Shown here one piece after another: positions 1-12,607 of a DNA stretch of 64,000 bases. The position numbers and the translations under genes were made by a program. A model generated the notes under the pieces. It was not told the origin of the DNA. It did no database searches and saw only the letters and a program-made list of their open reading frames with translations. Numbering within the stretch: the stretch's first letter is position 1; every line of letters begins with the position of its first letter. The stretch is from Geobacillus sp. 46C-IIa (GTDB lineage Bacteria > Bacillota > Bacilli > Bacillales > Anoxybacillaceae): the NCBI RefSeq assembly GCF_014679505.1, contig NZ_CP061474.1, positions 1,146,001 to 1,210,000 on the forward strand, written 5' to 3'.

Positions 1-615
1 GGCGTCATCCGCCCGGATTTTGATCCGGTCGCCATCGCCAAAGCATATGAGCGCGCGGGGGCGGATGCGATCAGCGTGCTGACGGATGAGCGCTATTTCC
101 GAGGGCACCGCCGCTATTTGCAGGCGGTGAAAGAAGCGGTTGACATCCCGGTGCTGCGCAAAGATTTCATCATCGACCGCCGGCAAGTGGAAGAAAGCGC
201 CCGGCTCGGGGCGGATGCGATTTTACTGATCGGCGAAGCGCTGCCTCCGAAAACGCTCGAGACGCTCTATCACGAAGCGTACAGCATCGGGCTCGAATGT
301 TTAGTGGAAGTGCATGCGAAAGAAACGCTGGAGCGGATTTTGGACCGGTTTACGCCCGAAGTGGTCGGCATTAACAACCGCGATTTGCGTACGTTTGTGA
401 CGACGCTTGAGGCGACCAAAACGCTCGCGTCCCTCATTCCGCCGTCGTGCGTCATCGTCAGCGAAAGCGGGATCGGCTCCTACCGCGCTGTGCAGACGGT
501 CCGTTCATACGGGGCGCAGGCGATGCTTGTCGGTGAGTCGCTCATGCGCCAAGCCGATGTCGAATGGGCGGTCTACCGGCTGTTTGGAGAGGGTGACGGC
601 GATGGTCCGGCTTAA
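1..615 (+). CDS. trpC: Indole-3-glycerol phosphate synthase, 5' end outside window
   Basis: Catalyses ring closure of carboxyphenylaminodeoxyribulose phosphate to indole-3-glycerol phosphate, the fourth step of tryptophan synthesis. The reading frame is open from the first base, so the N-terminus lies upstream. Visible TIM-barrel signatures are VLRKDFIID (catalytic Lys region), LVEVHAKETLERI, GINNRDLRTF and VSESGIGS, the last being the phosphate-binding strand. The stop codon overlaps the start of trpF by 14 bases, which implies translational coupling. The family is about 250-260 residues long and roughly 205 are present here. Identity is secure from motifs and from the trpF-trpB-trpA genes that follow. 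Confidence 0.97.
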   Translation, partial: GVIRPDFDPVAIAKAYERAGADAISVLTDERYFRGHRRYLQAVKEAVDIPVLRKDFIIDRRQVEESARLGADAILLIGEALPPKTLETLYHEAYSIGLECLVEVHAKETLERILDRFTPEVVGINNRDLRTFVTTLEATKTLASLIPPSCVIVSESGIGSYRAVQTVRSYGAQAMLVGESLMRQADVEWAVYRLFGEGDGDGPA

Positions 616-1243
616 ATATTGCGGCAACCGCTCGGCGGGCGATGTGCAAGCTGCGCTCGCGAGCGGGGCGGATTATCTCGGCTTTATTTTCGCTGAAAGC
701 AGGCGGAACGTTTCGCCTGAGGAGGTGAAACGATGGTTGGCGCCGGCGTCACTCGGCGATAAGCAGCTCGTTGGCGTCTTTGTCAACGCCTCTGTTGATC
801 GGATCACTGCTATTGCCTTGCAGCTGCCGCTTCATGTCATCCAATGCCACGGCCGCGAGACGCCGGCCGAGCTGGCCGCTGTGAAAGAAGCGGCACGGCG
901 CGCCGTTTGGAAGGCGATCCATCACGGCGATGGGGCGCTTGAGGCGATGAAGCAATACGCCGGGGTGGCTGACGGCTACGTTGTCGACAGCCGCGTCGCC
1001 GGCGCGTGGGGTGGAACAGGGGTCTCCTTTGACTGGGAGGCGGTGCCGCACTATTTGGAAGAGGCCGCACGCCAAGGCGTGCCGTGCTTCATCGCCGGCG
1101 GCATCACCCCGGACAATGTCGAACGGCTGCTTGCCTATCGTCCCGACGGCATCGACATAAGCAGCGGCATTGAAACAGACGGGCGCAAAGATCCGGCCAA
1201 GATGAAGCAGATAGAAGAAAAAGTAAAACAATATTTCAAATAG
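602..1243 (+). CDS. trpF: Phosphoribosylanthranilate isomerase
   Basis: Performs the Amadori rearrangement of phosphoribosylanthranilate, the third step of tryptophan synthesis. The ATG at 602 lies inside the end of trpC, with the sequence GAGAGGGTGACG just upstream as a ribosome site. The protein starts [11 protein letters not shown], where the family usually has K-I-C-G; the catalytic Cys is kept. Further signatures are [10 protein letters not shown], the segment VIQCHGRET and a C-terminal [10 protein letters not shown] plus [10 protein letters not shown] phosphate-binding region with the catalytic Asp (VVDSR). The 213-residue length fits the family. It sits between trpC and trpB as in B. 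subtilis. Confidence 0.95.
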   Translation: MVRLKYCGNRSAGDVQAALASGADYLGFIFAESRRNVSPEEVKRWLAPASLGDKQLVGVFVNASVDRITAIALQLPLHVIQCHGRETPAELAAVKEAARRAVWKAIHHGDGALEAMKQYAGVADGYVVDSRVAGAWGGTGVSFDWEAVPHYLEEAARQGVPCFIAGGITPDNVERLLAYRPDGIDISSGIETDGRKDPAKMKQIEEKVKQYFK

Positions 1244-1355
1244 AAAAGGACGCGCAAAGATCGTCCGAGCCGATCCGTCATTGGAATGGGCGCGGGCGGA
1301 CGCCTTTTTACACGAAATCCGTCATTTAATCTTTGGGAAAAAGAAGGTGGCTTTG

Positions 1356-2556
<1,201 letters not shown>

Positions 2557-2573
<17 letters not shown>

Positions 2574-3363
2574 TCAACCGCTGTTTATTCCGTTTATCGT
2601 CGCCGGCGACCCGTCTGTCGACTTGACCGTCGACCTCGCTTTGGCGCTGCAAGACGCCGGCGCTGATGTGTTGGAGCTTGGCGTGCCGTACTCTGACCCG
2701 CTCGCCGACGGGCCGACGATCCAGCGCGCCGCCGCCCGGGCGCTCGCCGGACAAATGGCGCTGCCAAAGGCCGTTCAGCTTGTCGCCGAGATGCGAAAAA
2801 AAGGAGTAAAAATTCCGATTATCATCTTTACGTATTATAATCCTGTGTTACAATTAGGAGAAGAATCCTTTTTTGCTTTAGCGCGAGAAAATGGCGCTGA
2901 CGGCGTGCTCATTCCCGATTTGCCGTTTGAGGAGAGCGGCCCGCTCCGCAAGCTCGGTGAGCGGTTTGGCCTTCCGCTCATTTCGCTCGTCGCCCCGACG
3001 TCAAAGCAGCGAATAGAGCGAATCGCTTCGGCGGCGCAAGGGTTTTTGTACTGCGTCTCCTCGCTTGGCGTCACCGGCGTGCGCGAGACATTGCCGGAGT
3101 CGCTTGGCGGCTTCTTGGGCGAAGTAAAACGGCACAGCCGCGTTCCGGTCGCTGTCGGGTTCGGCATTTCGACTCCGGAACAAGTGGCGATGCTCAAAGG
3201 CGTCTGCGATGGCGTCGTCGTTGGCAGCGCGCTCGTGCAAAAAGTGGAACAGCTGCTTGAGCGCCTGCAGACCCCGAAGGAAAAGGAAGCGGCCATCGCC
3301 GAGTTTGCCGCGTATGCCCGCTCGCTCGCCGCGCCGCTTCGGGAGCCGTGTTCTTCGCGCTAA
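2557..3363 (+). CDS. trpA: Tryptophan synthase alpha chain
   Basis: Cleaves indole-3-glycerol phosphate to indole and glyceraldehyde 3-phosphate and passes indole to TrpB. A TTG start at 2557 is preferred: AAGGAAGG at 2541-2548 has good spacing to it, and it gives the usual short N-terminus before [16 protein letters not shown] at 2548 overlaps the ribosome site and is less likely. The catalytic Glu lies in [14 protein letters not shown] and the catalytic Asp in [10 protein letters not shown]; the phosphate loop is GFGIST. Predicted length is 268 residues, normal for the family. It is the last trp gene before hisC. Confidence 0.95.
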
Positions 3364-3394
3364 AAGTTCCGATCTAAAGGAGTTGGCAATATCC

Positions 3395-4492
3395 ATGCAA
3401 GTGAAGGAACAACTTCGGGGGCTTCCCCCGTACCAGCCGGGAAAATCGATCGAGGAAGTGAAGCGGGAATACGGTCTTTCCGATCTTATTAAACTAGCTT
3501 CCAATGAAAACCCATACGGTTCGTCACCGGCGGCGAAATCCGCCATCGCCGCCGAGCTTGACCGCCTTGCCGTCTATCCGGATGGCTATGCCCGCGCGTT
3601 GCGTGAAAAAGCAGCTGCCCATCTTGGCGTTAAGGAAACGCAGCTGTTGTTTGGCAACGGCTCGGATGAAGTCGTGCAAATGTTTTGCCGCGCCTTTTTA
3701 GAGCCGGGCACGAACACGGTGATGGCGACGCCAACGTTTCCGCAATACCGCCATAACGCGGTCATTGAGCGGGCCGAAGTGCGCGAAGTGCCGCTTGTTG
3801 ACGGGCGCCATGATTTAGAAGCGATGCTTAACGCCATCGACGGGAATACGCGCATTGTTTGGATTTGCAATCCGAACAACCCGACCGGCACGTATGTGAA
3901 TGAAACGGAGTTGCGCGCCTTTTTGGATCGCGTGCCGCTGCACGTGCTTGTCGTCTTGGATGAAGCGTATTACGAATACGCAACGGCGGCCGATTATCCG
4001 CAAACGGTGCCGCTGTTACAAGAATACGAACAACTTGTCATTATGCGCACGTTCTCGAAAGCGTACGGGCTTGCTGCGCTCCGCGTTGGCTACGGCATTG
4101 CCAGCGAGGCCATCATTCGCGCCGTCGAACCAGCGCGCGAGCCATTTAACACGTCGACCGTCGCTCAAGCGGCCGCTGCGGCCGCGCTTGATGACCAAGC
4201 GTTCATCCGCACCTGCGTCGAACAAAACCGCGCCGAGCTTGAACGATATTACCGCTTCTGCGAAGAACACGGCCTGAAGTACTATCCGTCGCAGGCGAAC
4301 TTTTTGTTCATCGACTTCGGCATAGACGGCAATGAAGTGTTTCAGTATTTGCTCGAGCGGGGCATTATCGTCCGCTCCGGCAAGGCGCTCGGCTTGCCGA
4401 CCGGCGTGCGCGTCACCATCGGCACGAAAGAGCAGAATGACCGGGTGTTTGAAACGGTTTTGCACATGCTTCGCGAAAAACAGCTCGCCTGA
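3395..4492 (+). CDS. hisC: Histidinol-phosphate / aromatic aminotransferase
   Basis: PLP-dependent class I/II aminotransferase acting on histidinol phosphate. In Bacillus the same enzyme also transaminates prephenate-pathway keto acids, which explains its place between trp genes and tyrA. The ATG at 3395 follows AAAGGAG at a spacing of about 11, giving 365 residues starting with [10 protein letters not shown]. Signatures are [10 protein letters not shown] near the N-terminus, [19 protein letters not shown] and the PLP-lysine segment [14 protein letters not shown]. It starts 31 bases after trpA, so it is probably read as part of the same transcript, as in B. subtilis. Confidence 0.95.
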   Translation: MQVKEQLRGLPPYQPGKSIEEVKREYGLSDLIKLASNENPYGSSPAAKSAIAAELDRLAVYPDGYARALREKAAAHLGVKETQLLFGNGSDEVVQMFCRAFLEPGTNTVMATPTFPQYRHNAVIERAEVREVPLVDGRHDLEAMLNAIDGNTRIVWICNPNNPTGTYVNETELRAFLDRVPLHVLVVLDEAYYEYATAADYPQTVPLLQEYEQLVIMRTFSKAYGLAALRVGYGIASEAIIRAVEPAREPFNTSTVAQAAAAAALDDQAFIRTCVEQNRAELERYYRFCEEHGLKYYPSQANFLFIDFGIDGNEVFQYLLERGIIVRSGKALGLPTGVRVTIGTKEQNDRVFETVLHMLREKQLA

Positions 4493-4559
4493 CCGGTTTG
4501 GCGACGAACCGGTCAGGAAGGACGGCCCGTTGCTTGCAGCAAGCAGCGGGCGCATTTTT
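4491..4559 (+). terminator. Two hairpins between hisC and tyrA, the second terminator-like
   Basis: A first stem pairs ACCGGTT near the hisC stop with AACCGGT near 4510. A second, longer hairpin (4525-4551) pairs GCCCG with CGGGC and, inside it, GCTTG with CAAGC around a CAG loop. It is followed by a short T-run (ATTTTTA). The T-run is weak, so partial termination or mRNA processing is more likely than a full stop, because tyrA has no clear promoter of its own. Confidence 0.5.
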
Positions 4560-4580
4560 ACATAAAGAAGGTGGGTTGGG

Positions 4581-5684
4581 TTGGAAGGAAACGTGTTTAT
4601 TGTCGGCCTCGGCTTGATCGGCGGGTCGATTGCTCTAGCTGTTAAAAAGGCGCATCCAAAGGCAGTGATCATCGGCTATGACGTCAACGACCATCAGCTC
4701 GGTTTGGCTCGCTCGCTGAAAGTGATCGACGAAGCCGTCCATTCCGTAGAAGACGGGTTTGGGCAAGCGGATTTGATTGTTCTCGCCGCTCCGGTCATGC
4801 AGACGGAAGCGCTGCTTTCATCCATGCCGCTTGAGCGGCTGAAGCGCGGCGTCATCGTCACGGATGTCGGCAGCACGAAGCAGCGCATCGTTCAAGGCGC
4901 GCGCCGCCTGTTGGATCACGGCGTGGCGTTTATCGGCGGCCATCCGATGGCCGGGTCGCACAAAAGCGGTGTGGCCGCGGCGCGGGCGCATTTGTTTGAA
5001 AATGCCTTTTACGTTTTGACGCCAACAGACGGCGTGCCGCCGCAGCAGGTCGAGAAGTTGAAACAATGGCTTTCCGGAACAAAAGCGCAGTTTGTCGTCT
5101 TAACGCCGGAAGAACATGACCGCATCACTGGGGTGATCAGCCATTTTCCGCACTTGATCGCTGCAAGCCTCGTCCATCAGGCGCGCGAGTATGAAAACGA
5201 AAACGCCCTCGTCAGCCGGCTGGCGGCCGGCGGTTTCCGCGATATTACCCGCATTGCGTCGAGCAATCCGGAAATGTGGCGCGACATTTTTATCCATAAT
5301 AAGCGCGAGCTGCTCGCCCTTTTTGAGCGTTGGATCGCCGAAATGGAGCGGCTCCGCTCGTTTGTCGAGGAAGAAAACAGCATCGCGATTTACCATTATT
5401 TTCTTGAAGCGAAACAGTTTCGCGACGGGCTGCCGGTGCGGACAAAGGGGGCGATTCCATCGTTTTACGATTTGTATGTCGACGTGCCCGACTATCCGGG
5501 CGTCATTTCCGAGGTCACCGGCTATTTAGCCCAGGAAAATATCAGCATTACAAACATCCGCATTATCGAGACGCGCGAGGAAATTTACGGGGTGCTCCGC
5601 CTCAGCTTCCAAAGCGAAGATGACCGGGCGCGGGCGAAAGCGTGCCTCGCCAAACATACGAACTATGCGACATATGAAGGGTAG
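4581..5684 (+). CDS. tyrA: Prephenate dehydrogenase with C-terminal ACT domain
   Basis: NAD-dependent oxidative decarboxylation of prephenate to 4-hydroxyphenylpyruvate, the committed step to tyrosine. The start is a TTG at 4581 preceded by AGAAGGTGGG. The dinucleotide-binding loop VGLGLIGGSIA is at residues 8-18, and the active-site region includes GGHPMAGSHKSG and VISHFPH. The last 70 residues or so (from about YVDVPDYPGVISEV) form an ACT domain, which in this family senses tyrosine or related amino acids. The 367 residues match the Bacillus enzyme. It follows hisC by 88 bases and precedes aroA. Confidence 0.95.
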   Translation: MEGNVFIVGLGLIGGSIALAVKKAHPKAVIIGYDVNDHQLGLARSLKVIDEAVHSVEDGFGQADLIVLAAPVMQTEALLSSMPLERLKRGVIVTDVGSTKQRIVQGARRLLDHGVAFIGGHPMAGSHKSGVAAARAHLFENAFYVLTPTDGVPPQQVEKLKQWLSGTKAQFVVLTPEEHDRITGVISHFPHLIAASLVHQAREYENENALVSRLAAGGFRDITRIASSNPEMWRDIFIHNKRELLALFERWIAEMERLRSFVEEENSIAIYHYFLEAKQFRDGLPVRTKGAIPSFYDLYVDVPDYPGVISEVTGYLAQENISITNIRIIETREEIYGVLRLSFQSEDDRARAKACLAKHTNYATYEG

Positions 5685-5711
5685 CAACGAAAAACAGTGG
5701 AGGGATGTTGC

Positions 5712-6995
5712 ATGCAGCTGCCAACGAACGTATCATCGCTTCGGGGAACGATGGAAGTGCCCGGCGACAAATCGATTTCCCATCGCGCTGTCATGCTCGG
5801 GGCGCTCGCTTCCGGACGGACGGTGATCGATCATTTTTTGCCTGGCGCAGATTGTTTAAGCACGATCGACTGCTTCCGCAAGCTCGGTGTCGACATTCGC
5901 CAAGACGGGACGAATGTCATCGTCGAAGGGGCGGGGCCCGGCGGGCTTCGCGAGCCGGCCGCCGTGCTTGATGTCGGCAATTCCGGCACGACGGCGCGCC
6001 TTTTGCTCGGCATTTTGGCCGGTCAGCCGTTTCACGCTTGCCTTGTTGGCGACGAGTCGATTGCCAAACGGCCGATGGCGCGGGTGACGAAGCCGCTTCG
6101 CGAGATGGGAGCGCATATTGACGGGCGTGAGGGCGGCAATTATACGCCGCTTGCGGTCCGCGGCGGCGCGCTCCGCCCGCTCCGCTACAACTCGCCGGTG
6201 GCGAGCGCCCAAGTGAAGTCGGCCATTTTGCTCGCCGGTTTGTTTGCCGATGGCTTAACGTCCGTCACTGAGCCGCACCGTTCGCGCGACCATACAGAAC
6301 GAATGATCCGGCTGTTTGGCGGTGAGGTGAACGTCGACGGCCCAACCGTCTCGGTGGCCGGCCCGCAGCGCTTGGGTGGGACGCACATTTACGTTCCCGG
6401 CGATATTTCATCGGCCGCCTTTTTCCTCGTCGCCGGCGCCATTGTGCCGAACAGCGAAATTACGCTGAAAAACGTTGGCTTAAATCCGACGAGAACCGGG
6501 ATTATCGATGTGCTCGAACGAATGGGAGCCGACATTACGGTTGACCATGTCCGCAATGAGGAAACGGAGCCGATCGGCGATATCACGATTCGCACATCGG
6601 CGCTTCAAGCGGTCGAAATTGGCGGCGATCTCATTCCAAGGTTGATCGATGAAATTCCGATCATCGCCTTGCTGGCGACGCAGGCCGAAGGGACGACCGT
6701 CATTAAAGATGCCAGTGAGTTGAAAGTAAAAGAAACGAACCGAATCGATACGGTCGTCACGGAGCTGAAAAAATTTGGCGCCGATATTGAAGCGACCGAT
6801 GACGGCATGGTCATTCGCGGCAAAACGGCGCTTTACGCCGACGGGATTGTCGTCGACAGCCATGGGGATCACCGGATCGGCATGATGCTCGCCATCGCCG
6901 CCTGCTGCGCGAAAGGAATGGTCCGCCTTGAGCGTCCGGAAGCGGTCGCGGTCTCCTATCCGGGCTTTTTTGCCGATCTTCGTTCTTTGCTGTAG
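5712..6995 (+). CDS. aroA: 3-phosphoshikimate 1-carboxyvinyltransferase (EPSP synthase)
   Basis: Joins shikimate 3-phosphate and phosphoenolpyruvate in the sixth step of the shikimate pathway. The gene is called aroE in B. subtilis naming. The ATG at 5712 follows GGAGGGATG; an in-frame GTG at 5697 lies before the ribosome site and is not used. Signatures include [13 protein letters not shown] at the N-terminus, [11 protein letters not shown], the segment RSRDHTERM and, near the end, the [11 protein letters not shown] loop. At 427 residues it has normal length. It is of the class II, Gram-positive type judged from the loop sequences. Last gene of the aromatic cluster. Confidence 0.96.
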   Translation: MQLPTNVSSLRGTMEVPGDKSISHRAVMLGALASGRTVIDHFLPGADCLSTIDCFRKLGVDIRQDGTNVIVEGAGPGGLREPAAVLDVGNSGTTARLLLGILAGQPFHACLVGDESIAKRPMARVTKPLREMGAHIDGREGGNYTPLAVRGGALRPLRYNSPVASAQVKSAILLAGLFADGLTSVTEPHRSRDHTERMIRLFGGEVNVDGPTVSVAGPQRLGGTHIYVPGDISSAAFFLVAGAIVPNSEITLKNVGLNPTRTGIIDVLERMGADITVDHVRNEETEPIGDITIRTSALQAVEIGGDLIPRLIDEIPIIALLATQAEGTTVIKDASELKVKETNRIDTVVTELKKFGADIEATDDGMVIRGKTALYADGIVVDSHGDHRIGMMLAIAACCAKGMVRLERPEAVAVSYPGFFADLRSLL

Positions 6996-7007
6996 CTGAA
7001 AAACGCC

Positions 7008-7026
7008 CCCGCCCCAAGCGGGCGGG
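7008..7026 (+). terminator. Hairpin after aroA
   Basis: CCCGCCC pairs with GGGCGGG around a five-base loop directly downstream of aroA. There is no long T-run after it, only TGGTCATATTT, so it is a possible rather than a strong intrinsic terminator. Confidence 0.55.
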
Positions 7027-7282
7027 TGGTCATATTTCGCTTTGTTCATTCATATGTTGTCAATAAGAGGAATGGCTTCTCCATCCTTTTTTGAAAGCGG
7101 ATACATCTGTTGTGGGAAGGCACGCTGTCGGGCGGCGAGCGGTTCGGTTGCTGAAACGGCCATTGTCGATTATGATTAATCATGTTCCCGCTGCAGCAGT
7201 ACATAACTATTCAGACAGTGAGGGGGCGGATGCCCCCGCCCTAACTAGGAACGATCTGTCGCTATAAGAGAGGTTCACGGAA
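7027..7282 (+). promoter_or_regulatory. Intergenic region ahead of ypiA
   Basis: No gene is seen. It contains the perfect 12-base palindrome ATGATTAATCAT at 7172-7183, and a GC hairpin (GGGGGC/GCCCCC) near 7221-7237 that lacks a T-run. A promoter for ypiA should lie here, but no convincing -35/-10 pair was found. Confidence 0.35.
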
Positions 7283-9129
<1,847 letters not shown>

Positions 9130-9130
9130 C

Positions 9131-9158
9131 ACCTTGCCGCAGGCAAGGTTTTTCTTTT
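9131..9158 (+). terminator. Intrinsic terminator after ypiB
   Basis: ACCTTGCC pairs perfectly with GGCAAGGT around a GCA loop, followed at once by TTTTCTTTT. It begins two bases after the ypiB stop and would separate ypiA-ypiB from ypiF. Confidence 0.85.
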
Positions 9159-9214
9159 GCCGAAAAATATGGTATGGTGATAAGGAACGAACTTTATGGC
9201 AAAGGGGAGTAACG

Positions 9215-9670
9215 ATGAAATGGACAAGCGGGGACGTCGCCACCTACGAAAAAGAGCGCGACTACATTGATACGGCACTCATTCCGCTTTTGCCGGTGGC
9301 CATCGGCCAAGGCGCGAGGCGGCTCGCTTCTGGAGGAGAGCTCGTCGGGCTCGTCGCCGCTGAGGTCGAGCGGCAGCTGAGGGGGCGCGTGTTTTTGTTG
9401 CCGCCATTTGTTTATTTTGCGGATGAAGGGCGGGACCAGCTGCTAGAAAGGCTGACGAATTGGACAAACCGCCTCAGGCAGGAAGGGATGGACCATGTGT
9501 TTTATGTGACGTGCGATCGCGCGTGGCAAGAGGAGACGGAGGCCAGCCGCATTTGGCTCGTTCCGGCCGTTCCGCTCGAGAGCATGGACGAGCCGTACAA
9601 GCATGAACTCGTTCGCGAGCAGGCTGCTGAGCTTCTCCGCTTTTTCGTCAGCCGCTGGACGAAAGGATAG
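9215..9670 (+). CDS. ypiF: DUF2487 family protein YpiF
   Basis: Protein of 151 residues matching the YpiF family found just upstream of qcrA in Bacillus. The ATG at 9215 is chosen because AAAGGGGAG stands 6-7 bases upstream; the frame is open earlier, but that region spans a terminator. It begins MKWTSGDVATYEKERDYIDT, continues with a hydrophobic strand-like stretch (LIPLLPVAIGQ) and ends in a helical region. No enzyme motif is recognised. Its fixed place next to the cytochrome bc operon suggests a link to respiration, but that is inference. Confidence 0.82.
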   Translation: MKWTSGDVATYEKERDYIDTALIPLLPVAIGQGARRLASGGELVGLVAAEVERQLRGRVFLLPPFVYFADEGRDQLLERLTNWTNRLRQEGMDHVFYVTCDRAWQEETEASRIWLVPAVPLESMDEPYKHELVREQAAELLRFFVSRWTKG

Positions 9671-9706
9671 GCAAAGCAAAGTCTCGCGTTTTGCCGTTTT
9701 GTGATA

Positions 9707-9735
9707 TTGACCTTGTCCAGCAATTGAGCTATCAT
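9707..9735 (+). promoter_or_regulatory. SigA-type promoter for qcrABC
   Basis: TTGACC at 9707-9712 and TATCAT at 9730-9735 are separated by 17 bases, close to the housekeeping consensus. It lies in the gap between ypiF and qcrA, about 80 bases before the qcrA start. Confidence 0.75.
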
Positions 9736-9815
9736 TAGAATGTCCTAGTTTTCCATATGTGTTATACATACAACTGTCCGGTGTGGACTTGACTTTGCAT
9801 AGAGGGGGGAAGACG

Positions 9816-10325
9816 ATGAGCGACAGCAAACATCGCGTAACGAGACGTCAATTTTTAAACTACACGCTGACTGGCGTCGGCGGCTTTATGGCAGCAGGGA
9901 TGCTCATGCCGATGCTCCGTTTTGCCTTTGACCCGATCTTGAGAGAGACGGCGGGCACAGAGATGGTCGCGGTGGCTGACGTCAAAGAAATCACGACCGA
10001 GCCGAAGCGCTTCGACTTTAAAGTGAAGGTGAAAGACGCTTGGTACGAGTCGGAAGAGCCGAGATCAGCCTGGGTGTACAAGGATGAAAAAGGGGACATT
10101 ATCGCCCTGTCGCCGGTTTGCAAACACCTTGGCTGTACGGTCGACTGGAATACGGACAAAAACAATCCGAATCATTTCTTCTGTCCGTGCCACTACGGGC
10201 TTTATACGAAAGACGGCACGAACGTTCCGGGGACGCCGCCGTTAGCTCCACTTGACCGCTACGAATTTGAAGTGAAAGACGGAAAGCTGTACTTAGGCAA
10301 GGCGAAACCAAGAGGGGAGGCGTAA
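9816..10325 (+). CDS. qcrA: Menaquinol:cytochrome c reductase, Rieske iron-sulfur subunit
   Basis: Rieske 2Fe-2S subunit of the b6c-type complex, passing electrons from menaquinol to cytochrome c. The ATG at 9816 follows AGAGGGGGGAAG. An N-terminal twin-arginine-like segment (TRRQFLNYTL) precedes a hydrophobic anchor, as is usual for this subunit, which docks on the outer face of the membrane. The cluster ligands are visible as CKHLGC and CPCHYG, each containing one Cys and one His ligand plus the disulfide cysteines. It has 169 residues. It stands 3 bases from qcrB and is the first gene of the operon. Confidence 0.95.
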   Translation: MSDSKHRVTRRQFLNYTLTGVGGFMAAGMLMPMLRFAFDPILRETAGTEMVAVADVKEITTEPKRFDFKVKVKDAWYESEEPRSAWVYKDEKGDIIALSPVCKHLGCTVDWNTDKNNPNHFFCPCHYGLYTKDGTNVPGTPPLAPLDRYEFEVKDGKLYLGKAKPRGEA

Positions 10326-10328
10326 TGC

Positions 10329-11003
<675 letters not shown>

Positions 11004-11053
11004 TCGGTCGGCTGGACGTTCTGAGGCGATAGAAAAAAGGAGGGAATCACGCA

Positions 11054-11818
11054 ATGCATCGCGGAAAAGGAATGAAATTTGTCGGCGATTCCCGTATTCC
11101 CGCGGTAAGAAAACCGAATATTCCGAAGGACTATTCAGAGTACCCCGGGAAAACGGAAGTGTTTTGGCCGAACTTCCTCTTGAAGGAATGGCTTGTCGGT
11201 TCGGTCTTTCTCGTCGGTTTTTTATGCTTGACGGTCGCCCACCCGTCGCCGCTTGAGCGGATCGCCGACCCGACGGACACGACGTATATACCGCTGCCTG
11301 ACTGGTATTTCTTGTTCTTATACCAATTGCTCAAATATTCGTATGCATCCGGTCCGTATACGGTCATCGGTGCGATCGTCATGCCGGGGCTGGCGTTTGC
11401 TGCTTTGCTGCTGGCGCCGTTTTTGGATCGCGGTCCGGAGCGCCGTCCGTGGAAGCGCCCAGTGGCAACAGGGATGATGCTCCTTACTCTCGCTGCGATC
11501 GTTTATTTGACATGGGAGTCGGTCGTCACGCATGACTGGAAAAAGGCGGCTGAACAAGGGAAAATTCGTGCGGAAGTGGAAATTGACACGAACGCCGAAG
11601 GGTACAAAATCGCCCAAGCGAATACGTGCACGTCGTGCCACGGGCAAAACTTGTCCGGCGGCGCCGGCCCATCGCTCATTGGCACCGGCTTGACGGCAGA
11701 AGAGATCGCGAAGATCGCCAAAGAAGGGCAAGGAAGCATGCCGGCTGGCATTTTTAAAGGCACGGATGAAGAGTTGAAAAAAATGGCGGAATTCATCGCC
11801 GGCTTAAAAGCGGAATAA
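11054..11818 (+). CDS. qcrC: Menaquinol:cytochrome c reductase, subunit IV-cytochrome c fusion
   Basis: Fusion protein of 254 residues. The N-terminal part resembles subunit IV of b6f complexes, with three membrane helices and the quinol-site motif LPDWYFLFLYQLLK. The C-terminal part is a small cytochrome c domain with CTSCH at residues 192-196 and a GSMPAGIF loop holding the sixth-ligand Met. This fusion is the known arrangement in Bacillus and Geobacillus. The ATG at 11054 follows AAAAAAGGAGGGAATC. The gene is separated from qcrB by 50 bases and ends the operon. Confidence 0.95.
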   Translation: MHRGKGMKFVGDSRIPAVRKPNIPKDYSEYPGKTEVFWPNFLLKEWLVGSVFLVGFLCLTVAHPSPLERIADPTDTTYIPLPDWYFLFLYQLLKYSYASGPYTVIGAIVMPGLAFAALLLAPFLDRGPERRPWKRPVATGMMLLTLAAIVYLTWESVVTHDWKKAAEQGKIRAEVEIDTNAEGYKIAQANTCTSCHGQNLSGGAGPSLIGTGLTAEEIAKIAKEGQGSMPAGIFKGTDEELKKMAEFIAGLKAE

Positions 11819-11832
11819 TTGGTTCGGCACGG

Positions 11833-11862
11833 AAAAGCTGACTCGCGTTAGTCAGCTTTTTT
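11833..11862 (+). terminator. Intrinsic terminator of the qcr operon
   Basis: AAAAGCTGACT pairs with AGTCAGCTTTT around a CGCGTT loop and runs into a T-tract. It lies 14 bases after qcrC. Confidence 0.88.
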
Positions 11863-11896
11863 CGTGCTCACATTGAATCGAGACGAGGTGCAAACG

Positions 11897-12496
11897 ATGG
11901 CATGGCTTTATGCGATATTCGCCTCTCGGCCGGTTATTTGGCTGCTCTTGCTTGTCAATGCTGCCGGCACCGTTTACGGCTATTATTGGTACCGCTATCA
12001 GCTTGCGGAAACGCCGCCCTTGTTTTTGCCGTTTGTGCCTGACAGCCCGACGGCGAGCCTTTTTTTTCTCATCGTCCTCGGCGCCTGGCTGCTCGGGCGG
12101 TCGGCGCCGCTGTTTGAAGCGCTTGCCTTTGTGACGCTTGTCAAATACGGAATTTGGGCGGTCGTCATGAACGTGCTCGTTTGGCGCGCCACCGGAACGC
12201 TCGATTGGGCAGGATGGCTGCTCGTCGTTTCACACGGGGCGATGGCGGTCGAAGGCGTGCTGTACGCTCCCCTTTATCGGTTTCGCTCTGTTCATCTCGC
12301 CTTGGCGGCGGTTTGGACGCTGCATAACGATGTCATCGACTACGTGTTTGGCATGATGCCGCGCTATCATATGTTGGCTGATTATGCTGACCAAATCGGC
12401 TATTTTACGTTTTGGCTGAGCATCGCCTCCATTGCTGTGGCGTATTGGCTTGGCGTCCGCATGCGGCGGCAGCCGTTTTCGCCCCCTCCCGCATAG
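11897..12496 (+). CDS. ypjA: DUF1405 membrane protein YpjA
   Basis: Integral membrane protein of 199 residues with about five to six hydrophobic helices, for example VIWLLLLVNAAGTVYGYYW, LFFLIVLGAWLLG and AGWLLVVSHGAMAVEGV. It matches the YpjA/DUF1405 family in size and position. The ATG at 11897 follows GAGACGAGGTG; an upstream in-frame start would lie in the terminator of the qcr operon. A conserved HGAMAVEG and HNDVIDYVFG hint at metal or heme ligands, but that is speculation. It sits between qcrC and ypjB as in B. subtilis. Confidence 0.85.
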   Translation: MAWLYAIFASRPVIWLLLLVNAAGTVYGYYWYRYQLAETPPLFLPFVPDSPTASLFFLIVLGAWLLGRSAPLFEALAFVTLVKYGIWAVVMNVLVWRATGTLDWAGWLLVVSHGAMAVEGVLYAPLYRFRSVHLALAAVWTLHNDVIDYVFGMMPRYHMLADYADQIGYFTFWLSIASIAVAYWLGVRMRRQPFSPPPA

Positions 12497-12607
12497 CGGC
12501 AGAATAGGCGCTAAGGGAGAAAAATTTGGGCTGCGGCTTGATGGCAGTTGCTTGGTCTACTCTTGTCCACTCCTTCATACATTGTAATAGTGAGTGAGGG
12601 AGGGACG

